Shown: piece by piece, positions 13,100 to 24,900 of the stretch
Layout of the letters: each line of letters begins with the position of its first letter
Numbering within the stretch: the first letter of the stretch is position 1
From: Luscinia megarhynchos
Lineage: Eukaryota; Chordata; Aves; Passeriformes; Turdidae
Length of the DNA stretch: 64,000 nucleotides
Assembly (NCBI GenBank): GCA_034336665.1
Contig: JAPFBE010000003.1
Span: 35,376,360 to 35,440,359, forward strand
Direction of reading: 5' to 3'
Notes under the pieces: generated by a model
What the model was told of the DNA's origin: nothing
Seen by the model: only the letters and a program-made list of their open reading frames with translations
Databases searched by the model: none
Position numbers and translations under genes: made by a program

Positions 13100-13330
13100 A
13101 CAGAATCACAGCATGGAGGAGGTGGGAAACAACCTCTAGAGATCACATAGTCCACCCAACCTGCTCAGAGTTGCTCAGGGCCATTTCCTGTCAGACCTTT
13201 AATATCTACATGGATGGACACTCTACAATCTCTCTGGGCAATCTATTCAAGTGGTTGAACAACCTCATGGCAAAAAAAAAAGTGTTTTTCTGTGTTTAAA
13301 CACTGTTTCTTATATGCCAGTTTGTGCAAC
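13100..13330 (-). mobile_element. CR1 LINE, 3'-end fragment (older, different subfamily)
   Basis: The plus strand starts ACAGAATCACAGCATGGAGG and continues with antisense CR1 blocks: an AACCTGCTCAGAGTTGCTCA stretch, ACAATCTCTCTGGGCAATCT, the GTGGTTGAACAACCTCATGG block, and the AAAAAGTGTTTTTCTGTGTT segment. This ordering is the reverse complement of a CR1 3' end. It differs from the copy at 9.3 kb in the region near the end, and it is more diverged, so it belongs to another, older subfamily. It is truncated to roughly 230 bases. A short A10 run interrupts it near 13271. Confidence 0.88.
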
Positions 13331-13999
13331 ATTTGCAGCGCTCCTTGCCAAAACCTGAGCAAACCTACAAAAGCACAAGGACAACTGCAGCATATTCAGC
13401 AGAGCTGAGGTTACTTCAGCCAGGGCTACCAACAGCAGCTTTTCCAGCATCTGAGCTGGAATCAGCATTCTTTGGAAATGGCAAACACAGTGTGACCTTG
13501 TAAGGTCAGGAACTGGAACTGATTCAGACAACTTTGACTTAAAAAAAACACATAAAAAAAACTCCATGAGCAGTGTGAGCTGAGGTAAGCAGTGACTAAC
13601 CAAGACCAAGGGAGGAGAGTAGGCTTGGGGCTATTGTGCAGCACATCCGGGAGGGTGAGGAGGTGGGGTGGAGGGGGAGGATCAGGAGAAGGGAGTGAAG
13701 AGAGAAGGCAGCAGGAAAGGGTGATGACATCGTTTAATAGAATTGATTTATGAATCACTGACTTTGTGAAGTTAATTCCATATTCAACTTTCCCTATGCT
13801 GCTCCCCCACTCCCAATAAAGTTGTCTCTGTTCTAAACCCTTGAACTCATTGTTTGTTAATAGGGAAGTATTGCTCATGAGGGAGACACAGACAATGTTC
13901 ATTTAATTTCCCAGCTTTCCCAGGGGACTCTGGAGGGTATTATTTAAGGAATGTTTTCAAAGGAACATATGTGTACTGGCCCTCTTTTACTACCCACAG
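13331..13999. other. Gene-free stretch with G-rich tract
   Basis: This lies between the CR1 fragment and an exon-like segment. The plus strand is purine-rich from about 13600 to 13730. Minus-strand frames of 99 and 146 codons (13310-13609 and 13462-13902) cross it and read as proline-rich, low-complexity translations caused by that strand bias. No gene is called. Confidence 0.5.
13649..13677 (+). repeat. G-rich purine tract, G-quadruplex-capable
   Basis: Runs of three or more G occur at 13649-13651, 13653-13655, 1365-68 within the same line (13665-13668) and 13673-13677. The spacers are 1, 9 and 4 bases. This fits a loose four-run G-quadruplex pattern on the plus strand. The surrounding sequence to about 13730 is a polypurine stretch. 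Confidence 0.5.
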
Positions 14000-14070
14000 C
14001 ACCTCCACCTAGACAACTTAATACATCAGTCAACATTTGCAAATCATCAGTTAATCAACAGCGAGGAAAG
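14000..14070 (+). other. Exon-like 71-base segment, two frames open (candidate)
   Basis: A strong acceptor (CCTCTTTTACTACCCACAG) precedes it and GTAAAT follows GAAAG, an acceptable but not perfect donor. Frames one and three are open across all 71 bases and frame two has a stop. Frame three ends exactly on a codon boundary and reads PPPRQLNTSVN and onward. Frame one reads HLHLDNLIHQS and onward. No protein family is recognised. It lies just upstream of a stretch with unusually many CpGs, which slightly raises its interest. Confidence 0.15.
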
Positions 14071-14159
14071 GTAAATTGAAATAAAATAACCTAAGTGAAT
14101 AATTTCATTAGCTTTGCTCTAATACAAATACAAACCCTTGGAGACTCTCATTTCCACTG

Positions 14160-14780
14160 GAGCTCGGTAACAAATGTGTTAAATGCTTGAAAAGAAAGGG
14201 ATACAATTGCGAAAGCACACATGCAGGTAAAATTTTCCCAAAGAGTGTGTGGGAGAGCGTGGAGTGGGAGCAGACCTGACTTGGCTACTGTGTGTGCTAC
14301 CGTAGGTGCAAGGAAGGAAGTCTCCAAATGGTGGATTTAACATGACTCTGTGCAGTCACATCACAAAGCACCCGGGAGTGGCTTGTCCCTCCTGGCCCCG
14401 GTGGGAATCAATCTGAGGAAGCCTGATGCTATAGAGATGTTTCCTGTATATTGTGTGGGAAACTGAGCTAAGTGCAAACTACCAGCAACAATGAGACAAT
14501 AAATTATAATAAACAGGAAAAATAGCATTGGCTACTGAAATCAATGGCTGCAGCACATGAAACTTTCACAGCATTGATAAATGAATAAATATAACAAAAA
14601 GCATTGGTTTTTGAAAGAATGGGAAGTTTTATCTGCACCAAAAGGCTCCTTTTCTGTTAACTAAATAGATGCAAAAAATAAACACTGCTAAAGGACTTTG
14701 GCTAGGATTTTAAGCACTGGAGAGGTGGTTTTAAAAACTGCACAATGCGCCAGAGTCTGATTCCTTTGCTTGGCCCCGAA
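14160..14780. promoter_or_regulatory. CpG-retaining non-coding stretch (candidate regulatory element)
   Basis: About eight CpG dinucleotides are visible in roughly 620 bases (for example at 14165, 14210, 14256, 14300, 14371, 14399, 14748 and 14776), while flanking kilobases have very few. It is not a CpG island by density. The sequence is of mixed complexity and has no transposon resemblance. Retained CpGs in methylated, AT-rich DNA can mark an enhancer kept unmethylated, or simply younger sequence. This is inference; conservation across birds would decide. Confidence 0.15.
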
Positions 14781-15710
14781 CACAGTCAAGCAGAGTCTGA
14801 ACAAATGGCCACCTGCTAGCAACCCCATTGCATCATCCATCCATGTCTGCTACTCAGCCCTCACAAAGTGATCACAGATGAAACAAGCTGGCCCCCTCCT
14901 TCTGGAATATAAAAAAATACAGCAACAAAACTGAGTTTAAAAATACTGGAGAGAGCATGCTGTTCAGTGAAGAAGACCTGGCATACTCTGAGGGTTAAAT
15001 GCTGCTCATCTTGTGCACACAGGTTATCTTCGTTAATTCAAAGAAGTGAGCAGTGAGAGATGAAAGGAGTGGGAGTGAAGAGTGTGCAGTACTTCAGAGG
15101 AGACACTGAACACCTTACAAGCCCAAGGAGACAGCAGTATTAAGTACTTTTCATATGGTGGCCTTGTGATATCCAGGCTCTGTGAAAGAGCTTAAGAAAA
15201 TGCTCAGCTGCAGCTCAGGTGAGCCGTCCTGCAGGAAGCAAAATTAAGTCCCTCTCCAGACAGTCTCTGTAAGGGGACAATGTATAGCTGGTATAAAGTA
15301 GTAAGGTTTAATTTGCCTTAGAGGTTTCTGTTCTTCAACAGCAGATCTGAGAGAATCCCACCAAAGGTCTGTGAAGGTGCACAAGTAAACTGGGTAGAGT
15401 GAAAAGCATTGGGGAGAAAAAAAGAAAAACTAATGCAGTAGCAGAAGCATATGAATACACTCCAATTCTTCCTGATTTAATTTATTTCATTTAATTTTAT
15501 CTGAATCATACACTATTGGAAGATCATGACACAGAAGCAATCAAGTGCGCAGGTGGGTGTGTAGATGGAATTAGATAAAATCATGGAACATACATTTTAC
15601 AGAATAGACTGGATTGCTTGTTTTCTAATAGCTCAGAATGAATTGTTGAAGAGAATGCAAGTGATACACTATGATCTTTGTACAGCACTTAGTACAGCCA
15701 GTTGAGGGGT
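14781..15710. other. Gene-free stretch
   Basis: No frame, repeat or RNA gene is supported. The sequence is complex and moderately AT-rich and runs up to the forward CR1 copy. Confidence 0.5.
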
Positions 15711-15711
15711 G

Positions 15712-16203
15712 TGATTGTCTTGCTCTGCTCTGCACTGATGCAGCTTCACCTTAGTGCTGTGTGCAGTTTTGGGCACCACAATATAAGATAATAAGCTTGT
15801 AGAGATCATCCAGAGGAGGGCTACAGAGATGGTGAAGGGTCTTGAAGGGAAGCTGTGTGAGGAGCAGCTGAGGTCACTTCAGCTGGAGGAGGCTGAAGGG
15901 AGAGCTCACTATGGTCACAGCTTCGTTAGGAAGGAAAAAGAGGGGCAGCTGCTGATCTCTCTCTAGTGAGCCATGATGGAACCCAAGGAAATGGCATCCC
16001 AGGGGAGATTTAGGTTGGATATTAGGAAAAGATTCTTCACCCAGAGGGTGGTTGGGCATTGGAATAGGTTCTCCAAGGGAGTGGTCACAGCACCAGCCTG
16101 ACAGAGTTCAGGAAGTGTTTGAGGTTGGCCTGTGCAGGGCCAGGAGCTTCCCTTGATGATCCTTCCAACTCTGGATATTCAGTAATTCTATGATGATTCT
16201 ACT
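15712..16203 (+). mobile_element. CR1 LINE, ORF2 C-terminal end plus 3' UTR
   Basis: This is a forward-oriented CR1 fragment of about 490 bases and the longest in the window. It begins in the segment that encodes the C-terminal end of the ORF2 polyprotein (GTGCAGTTTTGGGCACCAC, then AGAGGAGGGCTACAGAGATG). It continues through TTTAGGTTGGATATTAGGAA and GATTCTTCACCCAGAGGGTG and ends with GATGATCCTTCCAACTC and the terminal ATTCTATGATGATTCT. The reading frame carries several stops and the middle part (about 15850-16000) is strongly diverged or rearranged. It is therefore an inactive 5'-truncated copy. The minus-strand 61-codon frame here is spurious. Confidence 0.93.
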
Positions 16204-19190
16204 TGGGGATTTACCACTTGTGACATATAATGAAAAATTAGTTTATTTTAGTCTAGAGGAGAACTTCCCAGTTCAAAGGAAAATGACTGGCATGTAGAAA
16301 GCAAAGTCAGATAACTGACTTGGTTCTTGAATAACTTTTTTGTGAAAAGACATCCAAGACTATGAAGACAGTCAGCACTATGGTAACTTTAAATAATGAT
16401 GGGAAGTGTGAAGACTCATTGTATCAATAAAATTTAAAATTATAAGAAATTTAGGCAATAAATAGTGCAAGAGGGTGCATAGAATTTGGTTTCACAGAGA
16501 GAAGCAGCCTTCTGCTGTTCTTGTCACTGCAAAGTACAGCTTTCAGAGCTGGGTACCTCATCACTGATACATGCCATATACTCTAAAGAAGAATGAAAAC
16601 CAGTCAAGAACACGCAAGGAATTACTTTTTTAAAAATAACAGAGTTAAGTATGTCTAAGCTGGACTAAGGCAATAAAAGACAATAGCAACTCCTAAATAT
16701 TTAAACAACAAAGAAAGTGAAAACTTAGCAACAAGGGAAATAACCAGATTAACTGCAAGATACATAGAAATGTTCTACAGAAAGCTCCATTAAGGTCTGG
16801 GTTACAAATGATAAAATGGACAAAATGCTAGCAGAAATATGATAAAGATTTTTTTCTGTGCCAACAACCTGATCTGCCTGATGCCTCAGTGTTTTCCATC
16901 TCTTTCAAAACATAAATACCAGAATAAATAAAATACAATACTTTTACCTTATTAATAATAAACTCATTAATGTAATAAAATATTTTTGAGAATTTTTCCA
17001 TTTGGTATAAAAAAACCCTTCATTTGTTCATGTCTATAAATAAACTACTGTAATGGAAGAATCGTGTTATTAGTCCAACAACTACTCCGACAAGATGTCA
17101 AGCTGCATGCAAACTTTATGCTAACCATTTTCCTAAATACCTCATGCATCTCTAAATGCTCCCCCTATGAAACTATACGAGGCAAACACAGTCCTGTATA
17201 AACAACATCTGACTGCAAATGCAGAGGTAACCTCTGTGGCTGTGAGTCTGAGCAGGAGAGGGCAGCATAGACTAGGAGTAACAGCAGATCTACAAGGTCC
17301 AGAAAATACCATGGGTTTGTAGGAGGGGGAGAGGGTGATCTTAAAGACCAAATGCTGATCTCTCTTACGTGTGATACCCAGAATATTTGAAACCACAGGA
17401 AATTGTTACCACTTCATCAAAGAGTCTCCCCAGCCTCTGTCATGGCTAAGCTGTGCTGTTTCTTTTCCAAGGTGACCTTACCTGGCATTGCAGCTGATGT
17501 TTGCACTGCAAGGATTGCTGCACGTATTTCATAGCTTCTCAGGACACTTTCCTTTCCAACCCCAGCCTTCCTCCCCTACTCTCTGCCTGATCCTAATCTT
17601 TAGGCAAAAACATCTCAGAGAGAATTTATTTGGGTAAAATGTAAAAATCCATTTTCTTGTGTAAAAGGTCAGCAAAAATGTGGATTGAATTAAAAAAGCA
17701 GGTTTATTTGGTAACAGTCTAGTGCAGTTGCATCTGTTTATGTGATCCTTCCTTCTGCTCCTTCAAATCTTTTCGCTAAAACTAAAGACACTGGATCTGA
17801 AAATGCCCATCTGAAACTGCAGAAATATCCTATCTCAGGGTCTGTATCCTTCTGCCATCTCCCTTCTGACAAATTTTCTTTTGACTATCTGGATCTGATT
17901 TTTGTCTACCTTTTATTTCATCCTCAGCAATACTTTTACCTCAGAACATGGTCTATGTCCTACAGCCTTCAACTGTTCCCACTCTACCAGGTTGGCTTTC
18001 TCTTTAAAATATTTTCTTCCCCTTCTAAAATTGAGTGAAGCACAGGTTTTAAGATAGTATTATTTCTAGAAATGATTTCTGTAGCCCTGTAGCCTAAGCC
18101 CTATTCTTCTATTGTTGTGTTATGCTCCATACACAACATGCAGGAGCATGCACAAGTACAATGAAAGTGTTTAACATAAACATTTTCCTAGCATTTCAGG
18201 ATGAAAGTGATCTCAGTCTGACCACTACTTTTCTGTGAGTTTATTTATGCACTGGAACCATAATAACAAAGAGAAAAAAGAACTATTAGTATTATTATTA
18301 TCTCAACTGAAATCTTTTGTCATGAACCAGAACCATATAGCACCAGGACCTCTAAATGCATGGGCAAAGATGACTATCTCATTGCTCAAAAAAAGAAAAA
18401 ACTTACCATGAAAGTGTAACTCGAAGCAGTAAGTGAATTATTTATTTGCATTTTTGTAAGGCATGGGTAACTACACACAGTAAAACTGAACAAGTCTCTG
18501 CTGTGAGCCTTGTATGCTCTAAATAAACAGAGAAAACAAGGAAACCCAGAGGCATAAAGAAATAACATCAAAGAAGTGAGCAACACAGGAATAGAAGGAA
18601 GCTCTCCCTACTCCAAGACCAGTGTTCTATAAGACTTACTATTTCTTTGCACTTTCCACAATTTCATCTTTTTTGATGATAATTAAATATAATGACCTTT
18701 AGTATTCACCTTTACTGGCTGAAGTACATAGGATGGGAAGAAGTCTTTATTTTACCTTTTTAGTTTGTCCTTTCCTCATTACCACTGTGAACATTCAGAC
18801 ATGAATTAAAAGCAAATTTTAATTTTATCAGCATAAGTTATTTAGCAATATTGTTGCATTCACTTGAACTTACTGTTCCAGTCATAATTGAGTCTAATTA
18901 TTCTGCAAAGTCTGTACTTACTTATGAGCATTAATTCATTTAGAAACCCTAATGAAAAAAAGTATAAAATTGTATAAAAAATTGCTCTGACAAAAACACA
19001 AGCCTACAATTTCTGAAAACAGTGGTCTCAGACATACTCTTTATCTTTTTCTTTTAAAAAATAATTAAAATTTCTTTTAAAAAGCAAAACAAGCCAAAAC
19101 AAAGCTTTTTATTCTTCTTGCTTGGGAGGAAGAAATTCAGCATCAAGGCAAAAAAAGTGCCCACAGCCACATTTAAAGCAAGGATTTACC
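16204..19190. other. Gene-free AT-rich stretch
   Basis: No gene or known transposon is recognised. A plus-strand 98-codon frame at 17742-18038 lies in pyrimidine-rich sequence and has no domain. A minus-strand donor-like site (plus-strand AAAACTTACCATG at about 18401) is good, but no paired acceptor was identified. A short ATT repeat lies near 18285-18301. Confidence 0.55.
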
Positions 19191-19197
19191 ACTGAGT

Positions 19198-19256
19198 AAA
19201 AGGGAAAAAGGAAAACAAAGGGAAAGGGAAAGGGAACGGGAAAGGGAAAGGGAAAA
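19198..19256 (+). repeat. (GGGAAA)n hexanucleotide repeat, strong G-quadruplex motif
   Basis: Six GGG runs occur at 19220-19222, 19226-19228, 19232-19234, 19238-19240, 19244-19246 and 19250-19252. All are separated by exactly three bases, AAA except for one AAC. An imperfect upstream part (GGGAAAAAGG) extends the tract. Four or more G3 runs with 3-base loops match the classical G-quadruplex rule on the plus strand. On the minus strand it produces an artefactual Phe-Pro repeat within a 61-codon frame at 19109-19294. Confidence 0.9.
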
Positions 19257-21904
19257 ACTTGTGTAAAAATAGTGTTAGCCCATTTTTGCTGCAAAGCTGA
19301 AGAAAATCCTTGACTCTTTCATCAGGAGAGCAATTGTTAATGTATATGCATGAGTGTCATATGTACACATGTAAGGGAAAAGTCCAAAGTCTGCTATCCT
19401 CTTTCCTCTTTCAATACTACCCTGTTGTGATCCAAGCTCTTTGCAGGATATACTATTGCTAAATAATTAATGCACTGCATTGGCAAGTTAAAGATCGATA
19501 TATCAGTCTCTGTGATGCATTGAAGATTGGCACGAATCTATAAATCCAAATTTTTTGTGATGTACTGGTTTGAGGCCAAAAAGGTTACGCTGAAGAAATT
19601 TAGAATTCAGGTGTGGACACGGTAGAAAGAGTGTAAATAGTCAGCATGGGTATGAAGGTGTTCCTCAAGCACAGATGGTGAACCTGCTTCACCTCCTCCC
19701 TCAGATGGGAAACGCCTCAAGGACAGCCCAGCTGCCCATTTCAGCCATTGACTGTGAGTAAAGCTAAACACAGCTCTCCTTCCAGTCACCTGAAGAAGAG
19801 AGACATCCTGTTAACCCAAGGATGTCTGAGCAGATGACATGGAAAAATTCCCAATGCCTTCAAAATTTTCTTCCTGTGCTAGCATTTAGCTAAGGAAAGG
19901 GTTCTGAGGAAGCACTACACACACCTTCTTTCCCTTCTCCCCAAAACTATGCATGGTTCTGAGTTTGAGTGGTGTTGATGCTTTTTTGAGATTCACTTTG
20001 AGAGACACTAGCTAGAAGTGGCAGACCTTGAGATCCTGGACTATTCCACTAAGGAAATAGTCTGGGGTTGCAGAAATTTATGACCCCAATAAAACAATTT
20101 CCATTTTCTGTCACTGCATGAAAAGAATACCTTGCTGGAAATTTAAGCCAGGTGTCTGTTTCTCCTAGAGCACACTGTCTGTTCAAAATGGCCTAGAATC
20201 TCAGCCAAAGCAGGGACCCTCTCATGACACTGGAAGCCTCAAAGGGTAAAAGCTAAAACACAAGGAAGATAAAAGACCCCTAAGAGGTTCTACTTCCAGC
20301 TGAAATTATTCCACTTACATACCATCCTTTCAGCATTACACTTAAGAAAATTAGCACCACACAAACCTTGATAATAGAAGGACAATCAGGCAGCACTGTA
20401 GAGGCTATTACAGGGTCTTCAAGGAGTGATAAACAAAGACAAGAGCCATTTGTCTGACAGTTGGACTGTGAACACAAGTAATTCCAGCTACCATACATAT
20501 AACAAAGAGATACTACAGATCCCAGAATATATCACTGAGGGATACCAGTGACACTGAAGACACCAGAGATCAAAGCAATAAATTTTACAGAATAAGAAAA
20601 AGAGGACAATTATAGCTGATGGTCAAAAGAGTCAAATGCCACATGGAAGTTCAAAAGCAGCAGACAAATATAATAATAACCCTGCTGTGTACAAGTCCAG
20701 AAACACATTATCTAGATAGCCTTCAGAAAAAGAGAAAAATAAAACTCCAAGTTATATCTATAGTTTATCTGCAGAGAAGTTTGCACTAACCTTTGACATC
20801 AATGACAGTGTAAAGGAAAACTTCTTGATTTTCAATGAATGTTACTTTTGCTGACATAATTCCCTCCTGCAGCAGCCATTTTCCTTAAAAAATAAAAAAT
20901 CTTTTCCATGCTCATTTGAGTTAGAAAGTAGAAGTAATGATCACATAGATAATTAGAAGAAGAAAACCCCAAACTGAAAAAAAAATCATGAAACAGACAA
21001 AACAAGATAATTTGTTTGTACAATCAAACACAGTTATTTTTCTGGCTACTCCTCCACTCTCCCTATTCTTCATCTGTGCACTGTCTTCTGAGCTTATAAA
21101 ATCTTTACCCAGTGAAATTTGTTTTCATGCTTGTCAAAAATGTCAGTACATATTCTGGACTGAGTAAAAGAGACAAATATCAATTTTTATTGAAGGTCTT
21201 GAAATGTACCAAAATATTAGAAATTTTCAAACAACTAGCTGTCAAACATAAAGACATTTACCATAAATCAGAATTGCAAAATTCAGGTCTAAATTAATTA
21301 TAATATTAACATTTTTTGAGAGATTTGAATATGATGAGCAGTAGTGAAAATGGTAGTTCTGAAGCATAATTGCAAAAGCCTTCAGCATTCTGTTAACCCC
21401 TGATACAGCAATTATAGAAACTTGCACCATGTCATCAAACTCTCTTGATATTTTGAATTTTGCCCAGCCATGGAATAAACTAAGACCTTTCAAAACATTT
21501 TAGGCAACAACACATCAGACAGAGAAATAAGTCTGTGGAGTATATAATCACCCAACAAACTGACTCATCACATGTGTTGACCAGAGCCTGAGTCTGCATC
21601 CTGGCACCTTCCAGGTTAGGGAGGCCCACGTTTAAGAATCTGCTCCAAATTGTACAGAGCAAAAAGACAACTCTGAATATCTCACATCTTGGTGATAGAA
21701 GTGTCTCTCTGCCAGACAATTTGCCCAAAATATGAGAAATCCCTGCTGCTGAAATATTTGGGGGGTGGCAGGTGGTGAGTGGGGAAGAAATATTCTGAGG
21801 AAAGTTTTATTTTTGGCAAGTATTTATATGAGAAAATGACCAGTTAAAAACTAAACCTCAAAATTCAGAATAAAATTGCTCCATGGATATCATCTAATTA
21901 ATAT
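19257..21904. other. Gene-free AT-rich stretch
   Basis: No gene, RNA gene or transposon is recognised. The frames present are 60-83 codons and none has a domain. A G-rich patch (GGGGGGTGGCAGGTGGTGAG) lies at about 21760-21785. Confidence 0.55.
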
Positions 21905-22231
21905 ATGACAAAAACTGATAAAATGTTAATAACAATGTTAGCATTGAACACAGAATATTTAAACTTAGGACAGAAAGAAATAACAGATGGAACAGAGATA
22001 TGTAAAGATGTCTTACACTCATATATCCATCTACTTATGAATATATTAGCATCTGACTCACAAATAAAACATATTGAAATAGTCATAGCAGCATTATCTA
22101 TCAAAAAAGTCTATAATGAAAATTTTAACTTGCTACCATTTATATTTATAAGCTTATTTAAAGACTTGGTGTTTAGAGAATTATTGATTCTTTGTGTGCA
22201 ATTAGAAAAAATAAAATACTTTTCTGGTTAG
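21905..22231 (+). other. Unassigned 108-codon open frame in AT-rich DNA
   Basis: An ATG at 21905, directly after an in-frame TAA, opens 108 codons in very AT-rich sequence, where stops should be frequent. The translation is Ile/Leu/Lys/Asn-rich (for example IKHIEIVIAALSIKKVY near residues 58-75) with no motif or family I recognise. There is no Kozak-type context, splice support or downstream polyadenylation pattern tying it to a gene. Over the whole window one such frame is compatible with chance. It is listed as an anomaly, not as a gene. Confidence 0.08.
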
Positions 22232-24300
22232 TAGATTCAGTCCCTCACCACAGCCATCAACAGTGCTCTTGCCATCAGCTTCAATGGGAAAAGAATTACA
22301 CCATGTGTTAGCTCTCAGCAATTACATTGACATTATCAGTGATTTACTGAGTGGTATTTCAAACATGATACCATATGTCAGCTGATACCAAGCAAGTTTG
22401 AGTGACAAAGTTCTGATCATAACCACTTGGTTAATAAATATCACAGCTATTGAGCCTCTAGAGCATTTAAACTCTGACAGCCAGGGCATCACCATTAAAA
22501 AAAAAGCCTGGAAAATCCTTCGAGACTCAGCTCTGAGTTCAAATGACTTCCTCTTAAGTCTTCCACTTCTCAAGTTGATTAAGATTCAGTACATAGCTCT
22601 GATTTAAAATCGAGTGGTTCAGCTGAAGGGGAGGCTGGAAATTTTCTCCTGTTGATAGGTAGAAGTGGGAAAGAGTATTGCTAACACTTCGTGATGATTT
22701 TCAACCCTTTGCTGTGCCAACATCCTTAAGAATCTAGGCTGCTGGAATATGTTTGTTCTTCTGAGCTGCATTTCAGAGACTTTTTAGAATTACACTACAG
22801 ATCCCAGAGGGTTTTTCAGGCCATCAGTTCAAAACCACTGCTCTCTAAACACTAGTTTAAAAAATCTTTGGAAAGATTTTTCTTCATGATAATTAAACTA
22901 CATCTTTTAAAATATCTATGTCATTTTTACCTTATATTGATCCAAAGGATCATCGGGGAATCCTTTAACTCTTGCTTTTACATCAGTTAAGTGACATTGA
23001 TAGAAGAAATTTCTAATTTGAAAATATTTGATGTCTAAAACACAAAGACAGTTGTGCTTCAAAGAACATACACTCTCTTTACCCCTCTTCCTTTATTTTA
23101 ATTGCAAATTATAGATATCTAACTTTACTCTTAAGGACTTTTTTGACAGAAAGATCTAATGAGCTGATCAGTGTTGTAAGAGTTGTGTTTTCCCCATCTT
23201 CTTATATTAATTTCCCATAGATTTTAATTCTATGCTAATTCCCAAGAGTTCTCTCACCTCTTGATTTATTTTTTTTTTCAGTATCCAAGGACAAAATAAC
23301 TTTCTAAATCAGGAAAGCAACTCCAACATTCTTGTCTCTTTCAAATTGATTTTTCTCATCCAAATTCCTCAAAAACTCAAATCAAGATGAAAGTAGAATA
23401 AAAAAAATTAAAAATATAAGAGGAAAACAATACTAAAGGAAAACTTAGTATCATCCTTTTACTGATATACACAAATAATATTCGCCATTCACTTTCATTT
23501 TTGAGCTGTTTTTCTGAGTTAAAGGTCATTCAAAACACAAAATTTCAAACATATTCTGTTAGAAAGGGTTATTTAGATAAGTACAACAACAAAATGAACA
23601 AACTACTCAACCTACAGCAGTAGTTTAAATCGTTGTATTGTCTGGTTAGAATGATGTTCTGGGAGAAGGACATCATTAAGGAAAGGGCAAGATAAATAAT
23701 GAGGCACTGACTTTTGGCTGCAGAGAAATAAAAAAAGAAAAAGGGTTCTACAAGCTAGGGAGCCTGCTGCTGCATCATGCAGTTAATGGGCTAAGAGAGT
23801 CTGAAGTTACATTAGAGCCCTGTACTGAGACATCAGAAATTCAGGAAAAAAAGAGAAGCTAGTACATCCAGGGTAAAATCAGCTGCTGTGTATACAGGCC
23901 AGAGGATGTTATTTGGCTGCAGGGGAACTGGTGTGGATCATCAGTTTGTACATCAGCTCATTAGCCTCATGCTGGTTAACTGTATTTTTTCAGCTGGGAA
24001 GTATTTAAGGCCACATGTTAGAGCTATTTTTCCCCTCCCTACTAGATTTACAAGGAGGAACAGGAAGAAATTTAAAGTAAATTAAGAATAATGATGAAGT
24101 ATTGACTTGCTAAACTAGCTTATTGAAGTCTTTTAGATCATGTGAGTCTCAAAATCAAAAGGGCAGAGAGAGGCAAATGACAAGCAATGTACTGAAAATG
24201 GTAGATCAACTCATAACATGAAAAGTTTGCATAGATTTTGAAGTCAGCAGCAAATCCTGTTAGGAGGAGCAGGAGTTGCTTGGTGATTTAGCCATGGGCA
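22232..24300. other. Gene-free AT-rich stretch
   Basis: No gene is supported. The phrase ATCAGCTTCAATGGGAA near 22275 resembles the old amniote repeat wording noted at 5.8 kb, but it is too short to call. The rest is complex AT-rich sequence. Confidence 0.5.
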
Positions 24301-24309
24301 ATACCTGGA

Positions 24310-24900
24310 GTCAAGTCATGAAATCTTTATGTATTCACTTGTGTGATCAGAAGAGGGATTCAGTGCTTGAGAATCTGAGGGTGGAGATGAGCAATGCAGC
24401 TGTGTTAGCCCTTGACAGCTGCTGCTGAGGAGAGGGGCGGCTCCCTCCCACTGCCCTCTCCTTGCTCTTGCACAGGCTCTGGCATCATCCAAATCGGCAG
24501 TGAGCTGGATTGAAGAACTCAGAATATTAACACCCCCTTCCCCTGAAGTGCAAACTGTACCAAAGAGCTGGAGCAGCATCTTGGAGGAATTTTGAAAGCT
24601 GCATGTGGGCAGTAGTGCCTTTTTTGAAACATGCCTTCCCCCACCATTTGAGCATACAGATGACCAGACTTCCTTACAAAACATTTTGCCATCCCACATT
24701 TTTGGCCCAAACCCTCTGTGCTGCTGTAGCACAGAACTGGAATGTGCAGAGAGCTGCAGACCAGTACATGTGGATGGTGCTGTGGTTTAATGTCCTTCTG
24801 CTGGCTGGTCACACTTTCAAACCTCACCCCCAGTTGTTTAGCTGTGCTGCAATCTGGGTACCATCTAGAAGTACTCTTTCTTTCACTCAACTCTTTTCTC
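24310..24900. other. Less AT-rich island, possible old repeat
   Basis: This segment is visibly less AT-rich than its flanks and carries overlapping frames on both strands (138 and 127 codons minus, 104 plus). All translate to unrelated low-information sequence. TGTGGTTTAA at 24780 matches the first ten bases I remember for some avian endogenous-retroviral LTRs, but the following bases do not continue the match. It may be a decayed repeat, and no family is assigned. Confidence 0.25.

Noticed and set aside
13462..13902. 146-codon minus-strand frame with a proline run
   Set aside because: The frame exists because of the G-rich polypurine tract at 13.6 kb. The proline run is a translation of that tract, and no family is recognised.
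24780..24830. LTR-like start TGTGGTTTAA
   Set aside because: Only about ten bases match the remembered start of some avian LTRs and the sequence then departs. No second LTR or retroviral domain is nearby.
24316..24900. Overlapping frames of 104-138 codons on both strands
   Set aside because: They overlap in conflicting frames without domains, the pattern expected from a less AT-rich segment or old repeat rather than a gene.
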